Shown here in pieces: positions 43,003-53,994 of a stretch of 64,000 nucleotides of DNA (positions are counted from its first letter, which is position 1; each line of letters starts with the position of its first letter). The DNA lies in the NCBI GenBank assembly GCA_963978895.1, contig OZ022242.1, forward strand, positions 6,989,498 to 7,053,497, given 5' to 3'. The notes under the pieces are model-generated. The model saw only the letters and a list, made by a program, of their open reading frames with translations, was not told where the DNA came from and did no database searches. A program made the position numbers and the translations under genes. The DNA comes from Erpobdella octoculata. Taxonomy: Eukaryota > Annelida > Clitellata > Hirudinida > Erpobdellidae.

Positions 43003-46000
43003 GGGGAGATGGGGGCTTTTTGATCTCTTTTGAGGTTTTTTGGCGATAACAGTCAAGCCGTTCAAAAAATTTACTTTTTTTTTGTTAATTACAGAGAGGA
43101 ACATCTCTTCTATGTATTCAATTAAGTTTGACATTTTATAATCTAAGAGAACTATTTTTAAATTGAACTTTGGTGCAAGCCCTAAAAAAGATCAAAGTGC
43201 CCCGCATATGGGGCACTATGATCCCCCCCCATGGGGCACATTGATCCTAGGTAAAATTCAGTACGATCCCACATCCAGTTCTCTCAAAAAACACATGAAA
43301 ACAGGTATAATAGCTTTTATTAATAATAATAATCATTAAAGTTATATAAATTCAACATATGTTAGGAAAAATGGATAAATCTCCTGCAAAGACCAAGTGA
43401 CAACTGGCTCGAGCAGTCCCGCCATGATGAATTGGGTCTGGAAGTTTACAAACAATATCATCCTTTTCAAATTGGAATAAGTCATCATTTGCACAAATGA
43501 AAATATCAAATTATAGGACTACACTAAACCTCCAATGCCCGGAGAATGCGTACATTTAGTATCCTAGTACAAGGGGCACTTTGATCAACAGATCAACGTA
43601 CCCCATATTGGTACAGATCAAAGAGCCCCTATGACATGGACCACGCTATAAATGGCGATATCTCATCAATAAATGTTGTTTGAGCATTAAAGTATGCCAT
43701 AAAATAAGCCTTAGACATGCGTTTATACAATCCAAAATTAATTTTCCCGAAAAAATGTTTATTTAATTTGTAATTACAGAAACTCAACTGTTGTGAAGAT
43801 GTACTTTTCTCCGGTCAAATCAAACTTTCGTATTTATCAACTACTAGCTGGGTTACCCGGCGTTGCCCGGGGATTTTAAAGGCTTTTTATCGTTTTCTCT
43901 CTGGCTCCCGTTTCCTTAACCGCTTGCTTTCCCGTTCCATGTCGCTTTCTCACTCCTGGTCGCATTTCTGCTCACGGTCGCTTTTCCGGCCCCGGTCTCT
44001 TTTACTTTTCCCGATCCCGGTTGCTTTTACGCTTTACCGCTCCAGCTTGCTCTTCTTTTCGCTCTTCTGTTCCTCCATTAAATTTTAGAGCCTTCCCAAT
44101 GTGGCTTAGATGGGCTGTAGCGGAATGCTGTGCACAGTCATCAAAATTGATCTTTTCTCTCGTTAACACTTTGTTGTTTGGTTTGCTCGTTTAGTTACGT
44201 CTGAACTTCCTCAATTTTAATTAGTGTTCTTTAATGTATTGGTTCCACTCTGCAAGTGTGATCTTCTGCAAAGGCTTATTATGATTGACTGAAGCTGAAA
44301 AAAAAAGAATTTATTAGTTAACGGCTGCAATAATGTTAAAATCCGCTCATATATCTCAACAGGTTATATTTATTTTAAATACTTGTAAGATTATAAATGC
44401 TTACAATAGATTTATCACACACTGTTCAAAAGCTGCTTTTCGAAAAATCGCTAGTCTTAGTTTTTGAGTTGTTCTTAGTTTTTAAGTGTCATGTCTACAG
44501 AAAGCATATAACGCTACATGTGGCATGTTAATAAATGTTGACCCGTGGCTTTGAAAAATGTGATATAAAACACAGATTGAAATAAAACATGAAGTAATAA
44601 TAATATTAAAAACCTTCAAAGCATTAACTTAATGAATTTTCCGAGAGTTTTCTGAGATCATCAATTTGGAACAATCGAAGAGTACCACTTTTATTTAGCA
44701 AATGATGCAATTATAAATTGAACAAAACAGCAGCAGATTGATAGGCTGGCTTGAGAACTTTGTTCATGATTTTGTTGAAACACAAAAATACTGCACTTGC
44801 TTTCATTTCTTTCAAATTTCATGCACCTCATATATCAGTGAAACTTTTACAATAAATTGGTGTTGCATGTAAGATTTTCTTTAAAATGTAATTTTCTAAT
44901 TTCCTCTGAAAAGTAAAAAATAAAATAAGACCGATAAATTAATTCATAATCTTATAGTCATAACTACTCGTGAATAATAATGGTTGTAATGCCATCACAT
45001 AAAAAAAAACTTACCTGCCCAAAAAAAATTCTCATTTACCGATAGGCTGATAGCAAGCTCGTCGCTCAACAATATTAGATAAGGAACAATTGAAGTCAGA
45101 AGCCTTGAACGATATATATGAACAATGAATTTAAATTTATTTTTCCAATCTGCAACTCCTTTTTGTAAAACACAAAATGTTAGAGCATAATGATATTCTT
45201 ATAATAATTAATAATAATATAACATAATTAAACACGTGCAATGCAACAAACGAAACAAATTGAAAGATACACAGTAAATCATGATTTTAAAAACTAAAAA
45301 CAAATTACCAAAGCTTTGCCACTTACTATTGAATGGGAGATATGAACAATGAATTTCTAATTTGATTTAATTTGTTAAGTCTGGAACTCTTTTTGTGAAG
45401 CACAAAATATCTCTAAATAGAAGAAATTCCACCTGCAATTTATTGATTAGTCCTGAAATCCAAAGTTATCTAGATTTAAGAAATGAGTTGCTAAAATCAA
45501 ATATAAAGTTTACCGATAGCAGAGCTGTCGTATCGGAGGTTCGGAAAAGAATGAGCCTCAATGAGCTCTATGAAATCAAAACAAAGGTATCCGGCTTCAC
45601 CATAGATATCTATGGGCGGCACTAAACAACACACATATTTATTTAATTTAATATTTATATTTAAAACCTTTAAAACTTAAGAAAAAAAATTAAAAATATT
45701 TTGTATAATTTAACTATAAATTAATTTATTTTTATTTTGTAGAAAAAAAATTTACTCCAACTTACTACCGCTGACCAAAACGTTTTTTGTCCATAAAACA
45801 TCAACGGAAGAACCAATTTATTTAAAATTTTACAGGAACCACCGCTTGAATAAGATACATAAGTGTGCCAAATTTCAATTAAATCTGTTCGGCCGTTTAC
45901 ATTTTATGTCCGAACACACAAACAAACAAACAAACAAACAAACAAACATTTCATTTTTATATATAAGATCAGCGGCGGATTGTTGAAAAGGAAATAGGAC

Positions 46001-46114
46001 TACAAATAGTACGGAAAAAAATACAAACCATAAACAATTTTTTTAATTTAGAAATTATTACGTTATTGCCAAAAGATCAATGTGCCCCAGAGATCAAAAA
46101 GCCCCCATCTCCCC
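43003..46114. mobile_element. Terminal-inverted-repeat element with TA duplication
   Basis: Both ends carry a perfect inverted repeat of about 26 bp beginning GGGGAGATGGGGGCTTTTTG, flanked by TA at 43001-43002 and 46115-46116. Inside both halves are several copies of a GGGGCAC-T-TGATC motif in both orientations (for example near 43200, 43225, 43565, 43615 and 46080). A TA duplication fits the Tc1/mariner-like or related group, but no transposase frame is seen, so it is a non-autonomous element. A whole Helitron (43844-45968) sits within it; without that, the element would be about 1 kb. Confidence 0.75.
43844..45968 (-). mobile_element. Helitron, third 5' type with a C-type 3' end
   Basis: 3' end CTAG at 43844 with the CCGGCGTTGCCCGGGG hairpin; the preceding flank base is A. 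The 5' end at 45968 reads, on the minus strand, TCTTATATATAAAAATG followed by AAATG and a (GTTT)n run. The adjacent sequence GGCCGAACAGATTTAATTG differs from families B and C. The interior of about 1.6 kb is AT-rich with no Rep/helicase. The 76-codon frame at 45395-45625 (plus) has no recognised domain and may be captured sequence or chance. Confidence 0.75.
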
Positions 46115-47273
46115 TACGCCGCCAAGCTCTATAAATATTCGTAAGGATTGACTAATCGATTGAAAACATACAAAACAGTAGAAAGTACTATGTTATTGCT
46201 GGGAGTTTCTATGAAGCTGGTCAAAATTCGTTTTCTATTGACGCATGGAACATTTATGTAAAGCTTTTGTAATTTGGTTTTCACTGTTGTACTAGAAATT
46301 ACCCGTCAAAAATGTCGGTTTTTCTTTTTTTTTATTGAACTGTCAGATATTAAATTAAATAAAGAAGCGTTTTTCTTCTCTATACCATTATTATAGAAAG
46401 TTCAATCAAGCTAGGATCTCAATTCTCAATCACTGTAAATAATTAATTGTGGTAATAAGACAATATGGTTGCTCTACCTGCTCAGCAATATAAAAAAAAG
46501 TACAATTCTTTGGGTTTAACTTGGGTCAAGCAGATTGAAATCACTACATATCTTGCCATGCCTTCGTAAGACAGCTTCAATATCTTGCGATGTTTTCTTT
46601 TGAACAATAAATACAGCATGATGTTCAATTTAATCAGATAATCTTTTGCATAATAAGCTTAGATAAAAACGTTTTGGATCTTTCTTTAGGACAGTATACA
46701 ATTGCGTAACAACTTTTACTACATGCCTGTACGGCCTACGAACTAATTTTACCAACTGCTAACTGCTGCATTTCTTAACATTACTACAATTTAGTTAAAT
46801 GCATGGTTTTAAGCTTCCAAAGCGGTCTGATCTTAACAATTTTCAAAATTCTGTTACTGTTACTCCACAAAAGTCAATTTACCATTTTTGAAAAATAATC
46901 CATAACTGTTATTTGTTAAAAAAAAGTAATTTGTAACTGAAATACAGTTACTTGTAATCAGTTACGACCCAACATGGCCCCTCAATCCCTCTGCAAACAG
47001 CTGAATTTGCTAGCTGTACCAAAAAACTAAACTACATTCTAAATTCTTGCCAACAGGCCCAGTGAACTAAATACAAAAAGTTAAACTTTGTTCCCAAAAA
47101 AACAACACACTGAAGATAAATTATATACAACTGTCACCCCTATCAATAATAATGAAATACATACATCTTCTACGTTGCTTAGTATCGCACACAGATCAAA
47201 ATAAATTGCGGATAAAAATAACGATGATTTGAACAGATCTTCCCGCGTGAACTCAGTGAGTCGATCAAGAGTT
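46115..47273. other. Spacer with inverted copy of the 40030-40419 segment
   Basis: 46260-46700 is the diverged reverse complement of 40030-40419. The rest is AT-rich without recognised genes. Confidence 0.5.
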
Positions 47274-49380
47274 TTATATGTAGAAAGATCCGTCAGCAGG
47301 AGTTATGTAACCGGTAGCAACGAGAATGACATCGACTAGCGTCCACACTCCGAGACCCCCGAAACTGAACAGTTTGCCCAGTCCTTCCCTCCATTGGCCA
47401 AGATAAAATCTCTCTGCTCCTAAACCACCCAGTGTTAAGCTTTCATAAAAAAAAGTAGAATGAAGTTGTTAAAATGATATTATTAAATTTATTCATAACA
47501 AAATAATCGAATTTCTTATAAAATGAAATCATAAATCATATCTTTAGAAAATATATTGAAATTTGAATTTAAATTTTATAATACCTGACAGCAGAATTTC
47601 CACGTTTAAAAAACAATTAACCTGAGGAAAAATGCAGTTTTCCACCTTTTGCCAGATGTCCAATTGCAGGTGTGCATTTTAAAAAACTTTCTTCTGCCTT
47701 AATTAAAAAAAAGTTTGCTCACAACGTAAACATTAAAATTGCATTTATAACTTTAAGAACTATTTCCCATCAATATCAAAACCTTAAAGCATATCTAGAA
47801 CAGGCCAGCTGTAAGTATTATGCCTCTGATTGAGACAGGTTAATCTTATACTATTATGATTATTTATTATAATTATTTATTTTAATTAGTTATTATAATT
47901 AGTTATTATAATTGTTTATTATAACTAATATTCTTATATCAACCATTTTACAGGCAAGAAAGGAAATGATACAGATAACCAAAAGTTATATACATCAATA
48001 AAAGCGTGAACTAAATAAATTTGTCTTGTTGAATTAAAAAAATATATATTCTTTTTTTATTTAAAAACTTGTAATACAAAAACTAATAATATAAGATATC
48101 TTCACTAAAATGCTTAAACATTAAATATATCCTGTGATCGGATTGAACAAGCTGCCGGCTGAAAAGATAAATTTTGAATCTCGAAAATTTCAACTGAACT
48201 CAACCAAATTGACAGATGTGAGCCCATTACGATAACTAAAAACTATTTTAATAGGAGAATTAAGCTTCATTCAACTACAATAACTTTCTAATGCAGAGCT
48301 GCCTATGAAATCCTAACTTTCATTACACCAGAATTGTTTTTTTTTAAATCCATCCTCTTCTTTTCATATATTTTGAAGCTCTATTAAATACATAATCAAT
48401 TTCAAATTTGCATCTTTAGTAAAAGTAAATCTTTCTACAATTCAAGCATCATCTCCAACATCAACCAGTAAGCTCCATCAGATAAACACCTCACAATATC
48501 AAACAACAAAACCAGTTTCGACGGACAAGCCTTCAGTATCAGAGCTCACACTGTATGGAATAACATTCTTTTTAGAGGTTTGCTATCCTATCTTATGAAA
48601 ATAATTTTGAGTGGTCATGAAATACATCAACAAATTTTTTTCAAAAATCGCCAAATATTAAATCGCTAATTTACGTTGATTTAAAAATAATTTCACATCA
48701 TATCCATGATAACAAGCCTTTTATTAATTATAAATTCAAGTCCTACCTAAACACAAGACATCATCCCGGACTGTGCAATTTGCTTGATATTTCTGCTTAG
48801 GAAAAGCATTGACCTTGCAAGTGGTATTTTTCGTACAACTATGATATTCGTCTCGAGTTTGATAACAGTACAGACACTCGTAACTCCGCATAAACTGTCT
48901 CGAACCCTGTCCACAGAAAATTCTGCTAGAAAAATATAATTTCCGATTTCAAATGAAGGGTAACGGCTTACGTACGGTGCATACGATGTCGTTTTTAGGT
49001 CGACACAGGGCGGTGGTTTCCTGACCGTATACGCACGAAAAATTCAAATCACAATGTAAACAAACTGCTGGAAGTTTGTCGCAAGCAATATCTCCCGAAC
49101 ACGACATCACGATCTCCTGATTCTCAGAACTGTTGCTGACGTTCGATAGAAGAATTTGTGTGACCGAATTGAATTCCGAAAGTACGAATGACGTCAGGTT
49201 GTCGCTCAGAAAAGACTCGTTGGTTGAGTAACTAAGTGCCGGAATGTTCTCCTCAGAAAAAATAGTTATAGTGGGAGGATTTGATTGTAGGAGTGGTGAT
49301 GTGTCATTTGTGCCTAAAATAATATAAGCAAACAATAATTAGATTTAAAAAACAATGGAGGAACATAGAGTGATAAGTTC

Positions 49381-49429
<49 letters not shown>

Positions 49430-50055
49430 TAATAATAACAATAATAATAATAATGATGATGATACAAAATAGCAAACTCTAAACTTCTAATGCTTTTAAT
49501 CACAAGGCAACAAAAAAGGTGGAAGTAAAACTGTTTACTTTCTTCCTTGGTGTTCAGTGAGCTGCCTTTTACAAAAGTGGTGCCTAAATTTTAATGTCAT
49601 AAGCCTTCTACTTAACTCACATGTTCCTTGGTGGTTAAGACATCAACTAACTAATTAATTAACTTTATACCCTCCAAACATCATTTTTACCCAAAAAATA
49701 TGAACTAGCTAAATTGACTTTCTGTCAGTTATGTGAGAGACAAGTCAATGAGTACAATAACCACTAGGAAATCTATCAACTGTAACTTCCAAATAAAGAA
49801 TCAAAGTAGTGCAATGACAAAACATTTCAACAATTAAAAAAATTATTTAATCATTTTCTACTACTAATCTGAATAAATTTTAACTCATAATGAATTTACT
49901 CTTTCTTCTTACTTTCACAAGAAACTTTAGAACAAACTTTAAAAATCAGAAATCAGTCACAAATTAAATAACTCACAATTGAGACCAATAATAAGAAAAC
50001 TGCTGATCACCACCACTAAAAACAAAAAGGCTGGGACTTCAAATTGAAATATCAT
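47274..50055 (-). CDS. TM2D3: TM2 domain-containing protein 3 (almondex family)
   Basis: Five exons, minus strand: 50055-49977, 49313-48976, 48906-48747, 47697-47622 and 47439-47274, all GT-AG and in phase, giving 272 residues. Exon 1 encodes a signal-peptide-like start (FLFLVVVISSFLIIGLNC). The ectodomain has family cysteines: CDKLPAVCLHCDLNFSC, then YECLYCYQ, CTKNTTC and ANCTVRDDVLCLG. After CNWTSGKRWKTAFFL come the two TM2 helices around GGLGAERFYLGQW, FSFGGLGVWTLVDV and the C-terminus PADGSFYI. TM2D3 is a two-pass membrane protein linked in flies to Notch signalling and Presenilin. The family DRF motif is ERF here. Ser/Thr/Asn-rich residues 30-110 are longer than I recall for vertebrates. 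The exon 2/3 junction was chosen to keep phase (ACC|GTACGT...GACAG|GGT). Confidence 0.92.
49384..49455. repeat. (AAT)n microsatellite in TM2D3 intron 1
   Basis: AATAAT repeats with two interruptions, ending in ATGATGATG. Confidence 0.9.
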
Positions 50056-50530
50056 TTTCTGGCTGGTTGGTAGTATTTATTAATGATTCCTATTACTTAT
50101 TATTATCAATATTAAAGTTATTTATTATTTAAGCCATTAGGCATTAATTAAGTCGATTAAGTAAAGTAATAGTAAGAGTTCATAGCTTCCTTTCTTCATT
50201 TTAGGACTTTAGGTCCATTAGGACCTAATGATTAGGTCATTAGGTCTCTAGGATCAGCAGACTATTAATAATCACTATTAGAAAGTGTAAACGTTATTTT
50301 CTGGTTGAAAGTTAACGCACGAGAATATTCTCTTTAAGGAATTAGTTATTTAGTGATTAGATTAAAACTTAATCATTAAACAGGCACTGTTCTGCGGAAA
50401 AACCGAGCACCGATTAAGAAATATACCCATACGAATTTTCGAGAAAATGTAAACAATTCTTTACAGAATTATTTAAATAAATGTTTTTTAATCCCAATAT
50501 TGAGTTAACATTATAATAATAATAATTTAA
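50056..50530. other. 5' flank of TM2D3
   Basis: AT-rich sequence presumed to contain the promoter. It includes TTAGGACCTAATGATTAGGTCATTAGG-like short inverted and direct repeats around 50200-50250. No other gene is seen. Confidence 0.4.
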
Positions 50531-50882
50531 ACAAGTAAATTAAAAACGAATTTTTAAATCCAATGCTCTTATATGTAATTAAAACACAAATTTTGCAATC
50601 AATTTTTTCTTATATTACTTTTTTATTTTATATTAAAGTCGAAATATCTTAATTATATCGAAATATCGAAATTAATTAAAATTAACTAAATTAATTGACT
50701 TATTGTAAAACTAATAATTGAATATTGCATTGTCTTCTATTTTGAGCATGTATGCAAAATTTGAAAAAAATCTATCATCAGGAAGTGACTCAAAAATTGA
50801 TTGCAAGATTTGAAACAGACAGAGAAACAAACAGACAGACAGAGAAACAGAGACGACGAGTTAATAAAAGCATTGGTAAAAA
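50531..50882 (+). repeat. Repeat D, single-core copy
   Basis: ACAAGTAAATTAAAAACG through TTTGCAATCAATTTTTTC to GCATTGGTAAAAA. Uninterrupted at TATGTAATTAAAAC, so it is a clean empty site for comparison with 9708/11161. Confidence 0.85.
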
Positions 50883-51315
50883 TGTAAAATATATTTCAGA
50901 ATTCAGGTGGTATACGCCAGACCGCTTGATAGCCGGAATAACCGACGCCAAGCACTTTGCATCATATATATCTATGCTTATTGCTTAGCGTAGCAGATCT
51001 CGCGTAGGCCTTCTGCGTCTGCGTGTCTAGAACTGATTCAAACAACGTAAAGAATTAATGCTTAATATTTACCCAAAATTTATTTAAAAAAACCGTTAAT
51101 AAAGCATAGAAAGTGTTTTGTTTATTTTTTATTGGTATTCAAAAAGGTTAATTTTGTTGTTGGTAGCCTTCCTTAAATCTCTAAGAGCTTAGCTTAGCTT
51201 AGAGTTGTGCTCGAACCAGAGTTGTCTACGGGACAAGTCGGGTCGGTTCTGGAATTTTAAACTTTATAACAAATCGGGTCAAATCAGGTTAAGCCAAAAA
51301 AAAGTTAAGAAGAGT
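50883..51315. other. Unassigned spacer
   Basis: No gene recognised. GGTCGGTTCTGG and AATCGGGTCAAATCAGG (51238-51285) are GC-richer and resemble MITE E debris. Confidence 0.35.
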
Positions 51316-51654
51316 TCAACTTTGACTGATAGCAGTGAGATAGAAATATGATGAAATATCCCCTCTTCGGCCTCTACACAAAAACACGACTCCATTTGTC
51401 AGTTTGCGTGATAAAGCTTCGCCAACGTCAGAAAAAAACAAATAAAAATATATGTATATGAATTTCCCTGTAAAGAAGAACCATAGCCTATAAAGTTCTT
51501 CGACTATTTCAGTAAACACCCCAAACCCATATGCAACTTTAGATAAACAAGACAAAAAATAAACAATACTTACTTGAACAGATGGTTGTTTAGCAAGTCT
51601 CATTCGAAGATATTCTTTTTTGACAACAAAATTACTGATCTCGTCCAAAAACAT
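51316..51654 (-). CDS. Hypothetical small gene or exon pair
   Basis: Minus-strand frame of 112 codons beginning MFLDEISNFVVKKEYLRMRL, AKQPSVQ. A good donor (CAA|GTAAGT) follows PSVQ at about 51573 and a good acceptor (TTCTTTACAG|GG) lies about 100 bp on, so a spliced two-exon reading is possible. The C-terminal part contains GVVFLCRGRRGDISSYFY. No domain is recognised. It sits between old repeats and may be chance. Confidence 0.25.
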   Translation of the reverse strand: MFLDEISNFVVKKEYLRMRLAKQPSVQVSIVYFLSCLSKVAYGFGVFTEIVEELYRLWFFFTGKFIYIYFYLFFSDVGEALSRKLTNGVVFLCRGRRGDISSYFYLTAISQS

Positions 51655-52147
51655 TCAGTTACAAAAGTTAAGTTTATCGAAAAAGTGAGTAAGGTATATG
51701 AAATTGGACTCTTCTACTAATAAATATCATTTACAATAGTAAACATATACACAAAATTAGAACTGATTTATAACTTTTTACAGTTGAGTTAGACCGAAAC
51801 GGGTCGGATCGGATCACCTCATTAGGATAACGTCAGGTCGGCCTCGACCGTTTTCCCGCTCCCGCTTTCTCTCCCGCTCCCGGTGACTTTTACTTTCCCT
51901 CTCGCTCAATCGCTTTTTCATTCCCGCTTGCTTTCCCGTTCCCGTTCCCGCTCATTCTATAGTTTCAGTTCCGATTGATCTCCCGCTCCGCTCATTTTGT
52001 GACCGAATTTAATTTTTTTAACAAAAACCATCTTCCATTGATATTATTGTATATTATTGTATATTATTGTAATTGATATTTATTAGTACAAGAGTCCAAT
52101 TTAATATACCTTACTCACTATTTCGATAAACTTAACTTTTGTAACTG
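51652..52147. repeat. Inverted duplication around a Helitron C-like fragment
   Basis: 51652-51730 (CATTCAGTTACAAAAGTTAA through GAAATTGGACTCTTCTACTA) is repeated as its reverse complement at about 52062-52147. Between the arms lie GGGTCGGATCGGATCACC sequence and a degenerate Helitron C 5' half (51835-52025, CGCTCCGCTCATTTTGTGAC). Confidence 0.65.
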
Positions 52148-52411
52148 AATGTGTTTGGACAGAGATCAGTAATTTTAAACCAAGGTTTCGAGTACAAGTC
52201 CGAGTACGAGTACTCAAAAACGTACTCAAGTTGTACTCGAGTACAAGTACGAGTACCACGTACTACATCTCTGGTAACACTAACGTACTTTCAAACACTA
52301 TTTCTAGCCATTTTCAGGCTTTCGACATTATACCGGTACCGGTAGTACCGGTTTTTGGCCCGGAAATACCGGTATCGGTACCGCAAAAAAAGCCATAACG
52401 GCACAGCCCTA

Positions 52412-52725
<314 letters not shown>

Positions 52726-52845
52726 AGGGTATTTTTTTCATGATTTTCCGCGTTTGACCTCACTTGGGAAATATAAAGTAAGCACAATTGTATTTTCAAA
52801 AATCACAATTGAGCAAAAAACCATTCAATTGCATAAAAAAAAACA

Positions 52846-53235
52846 ATGGAAGCTGATAAAGTTGTAGACGTTGAACAGGTTTCGCAAGCTGATGAAAAAC
52901 AGTATGGAACTTTAACAGAAGAGGATTGCATTGGAAACACCTCTGTTGGTGTCAAGTTAACATCTACTGAAGGTGAAGCTTTTTACGTACCAAGGAAATA
53001 CGCGATGTATTCCAAGACCCTCGAACTTTCACTTGCCATTCCGCTAGATGATGAAAGTGAAGTAAACGAAATCCCATTGTCAAATATAACTTCGGAATCT
53101 ATGGAATGGGTTATTAAGTTCATGCAATACAAAGAAAAGTATTCTGACAGTGAGGAAGATGATATTCCTGATTTTGAATTACATGTCGATACTGTTCTGG
53201 AGGTCATGAAAGCAGCTTATTTTTTAGATATGTAA
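52846..53235 (+). CDS. Elongin C-like protein, intronless and divergent
   Basis: 129 codons. After an extra N-terminus of about 35 residues comes the SKP1/BTB-POZ fold: VGVKLTSTEGEAFYVPRKYA, NEIPLSNITSESMEWVIKFM, KYSDSEEDDIPDFELHVD and VLEVMKAAYFLDM at the C-terminus. The length of the fold and ending on FLD plus one residue are those of elongin C, not SKP1, which continues for some 60 residues. Elongin C bridges elongin B and BC-box substrate receptors to CUL2/CUL5 ubiquitin ligases. Elongin C is normally very conserved, and this copy differs at many positions, so it is likely a paralogue or an old retrocopy that remained open. AATAAA is at 53268-53273. No introns. Confidence 0.8.
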   Translation: MEADKVVDVEQVSQADEKQYGTLTEEDCIGNTSVGVKLTSTEGEAFYVPRKYAMYSKTLELSLAIPLDDESEVNEIPLSNITSESMEWVIKFMQYKEKYSDSEEDDIPDFELHVDTVLEVMKAAYFLDM

Positions 53236-53994
53236 TTTTTATTTTTATGAACTCTTTTATTTCCGCAAATAAAATTTTTTTTTACCTTTGAATTTTACAT
53301 TCAGTTTTATCCCAAACTTTTTTTATAATTAAAATGTTCAAAAACAATAGAGAGATTATCTAACTTCCTTCTACAAAAATAAATAGCAAATGTAAATATA
53401 ATTATACAAAATTAATTGTTTACGCAACTATTTTTGCCACGTTTCTATTAGTTTCGTCTGATGTTTGTTTGTTTGTATGTGTATTAAAATTATTGTAATG
53501 GATTTTTGACAACTTTACTTCAAATATTGCCCATTAACTTATTCTTGAAAACAAAACACAAATTCAAGAGTGGTAATAAGAAAGGAGTAAGATAGTTGTT
53601 GCCCTCTCCCAAAAAAAAAAATTGTTTGGAAAAATAAATATGGATGAAGTTTTATAAATTGCAGCAAAATAGTACTACAGTCTACTTTCTTCCGTTCGTC
53701 ATCTATTTCTGTAGTAACGTTAAACATCTTGTAGGATAAATTTGTACTGTTTTGAAAACTTTGCCGCCTCCAAGGTTTTTGAAATGTTATGGATATCTTT
53801 GGCATACTCGATCTAATTGCCACTTTTGATTTCGTCATCCAGACTTACTTTCAAACAATTTTTTACACACTTTTATTTAAAAACTACGCTAGCTTAGCGG
53901 CAAACACATAACATCGAGACGTAGGTTCAGATTTTTCAATTGAATTGGTCGCACAAAAGTTCGGGGATGGCCTTGAAGACGCCCTTTGATGCTC
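53236..53994. other. Intergenic region between convergent genes
   Basis: Holds the elongin-C 3' end (AATAAA 53268-53273) and, on the minus strand, a TTTATT at 53872-53877 as likely polyadenylation signal of the myosin light chain gene. The 99-codon minus frame at 53539-53838 is unrecognised and not called. Confidence 0.45.

Noticed and set aside
50752..50988. ORF at the end of repeat D
   Set aside because: Starts within the repeat and runs into unrelated sequence; no domain.
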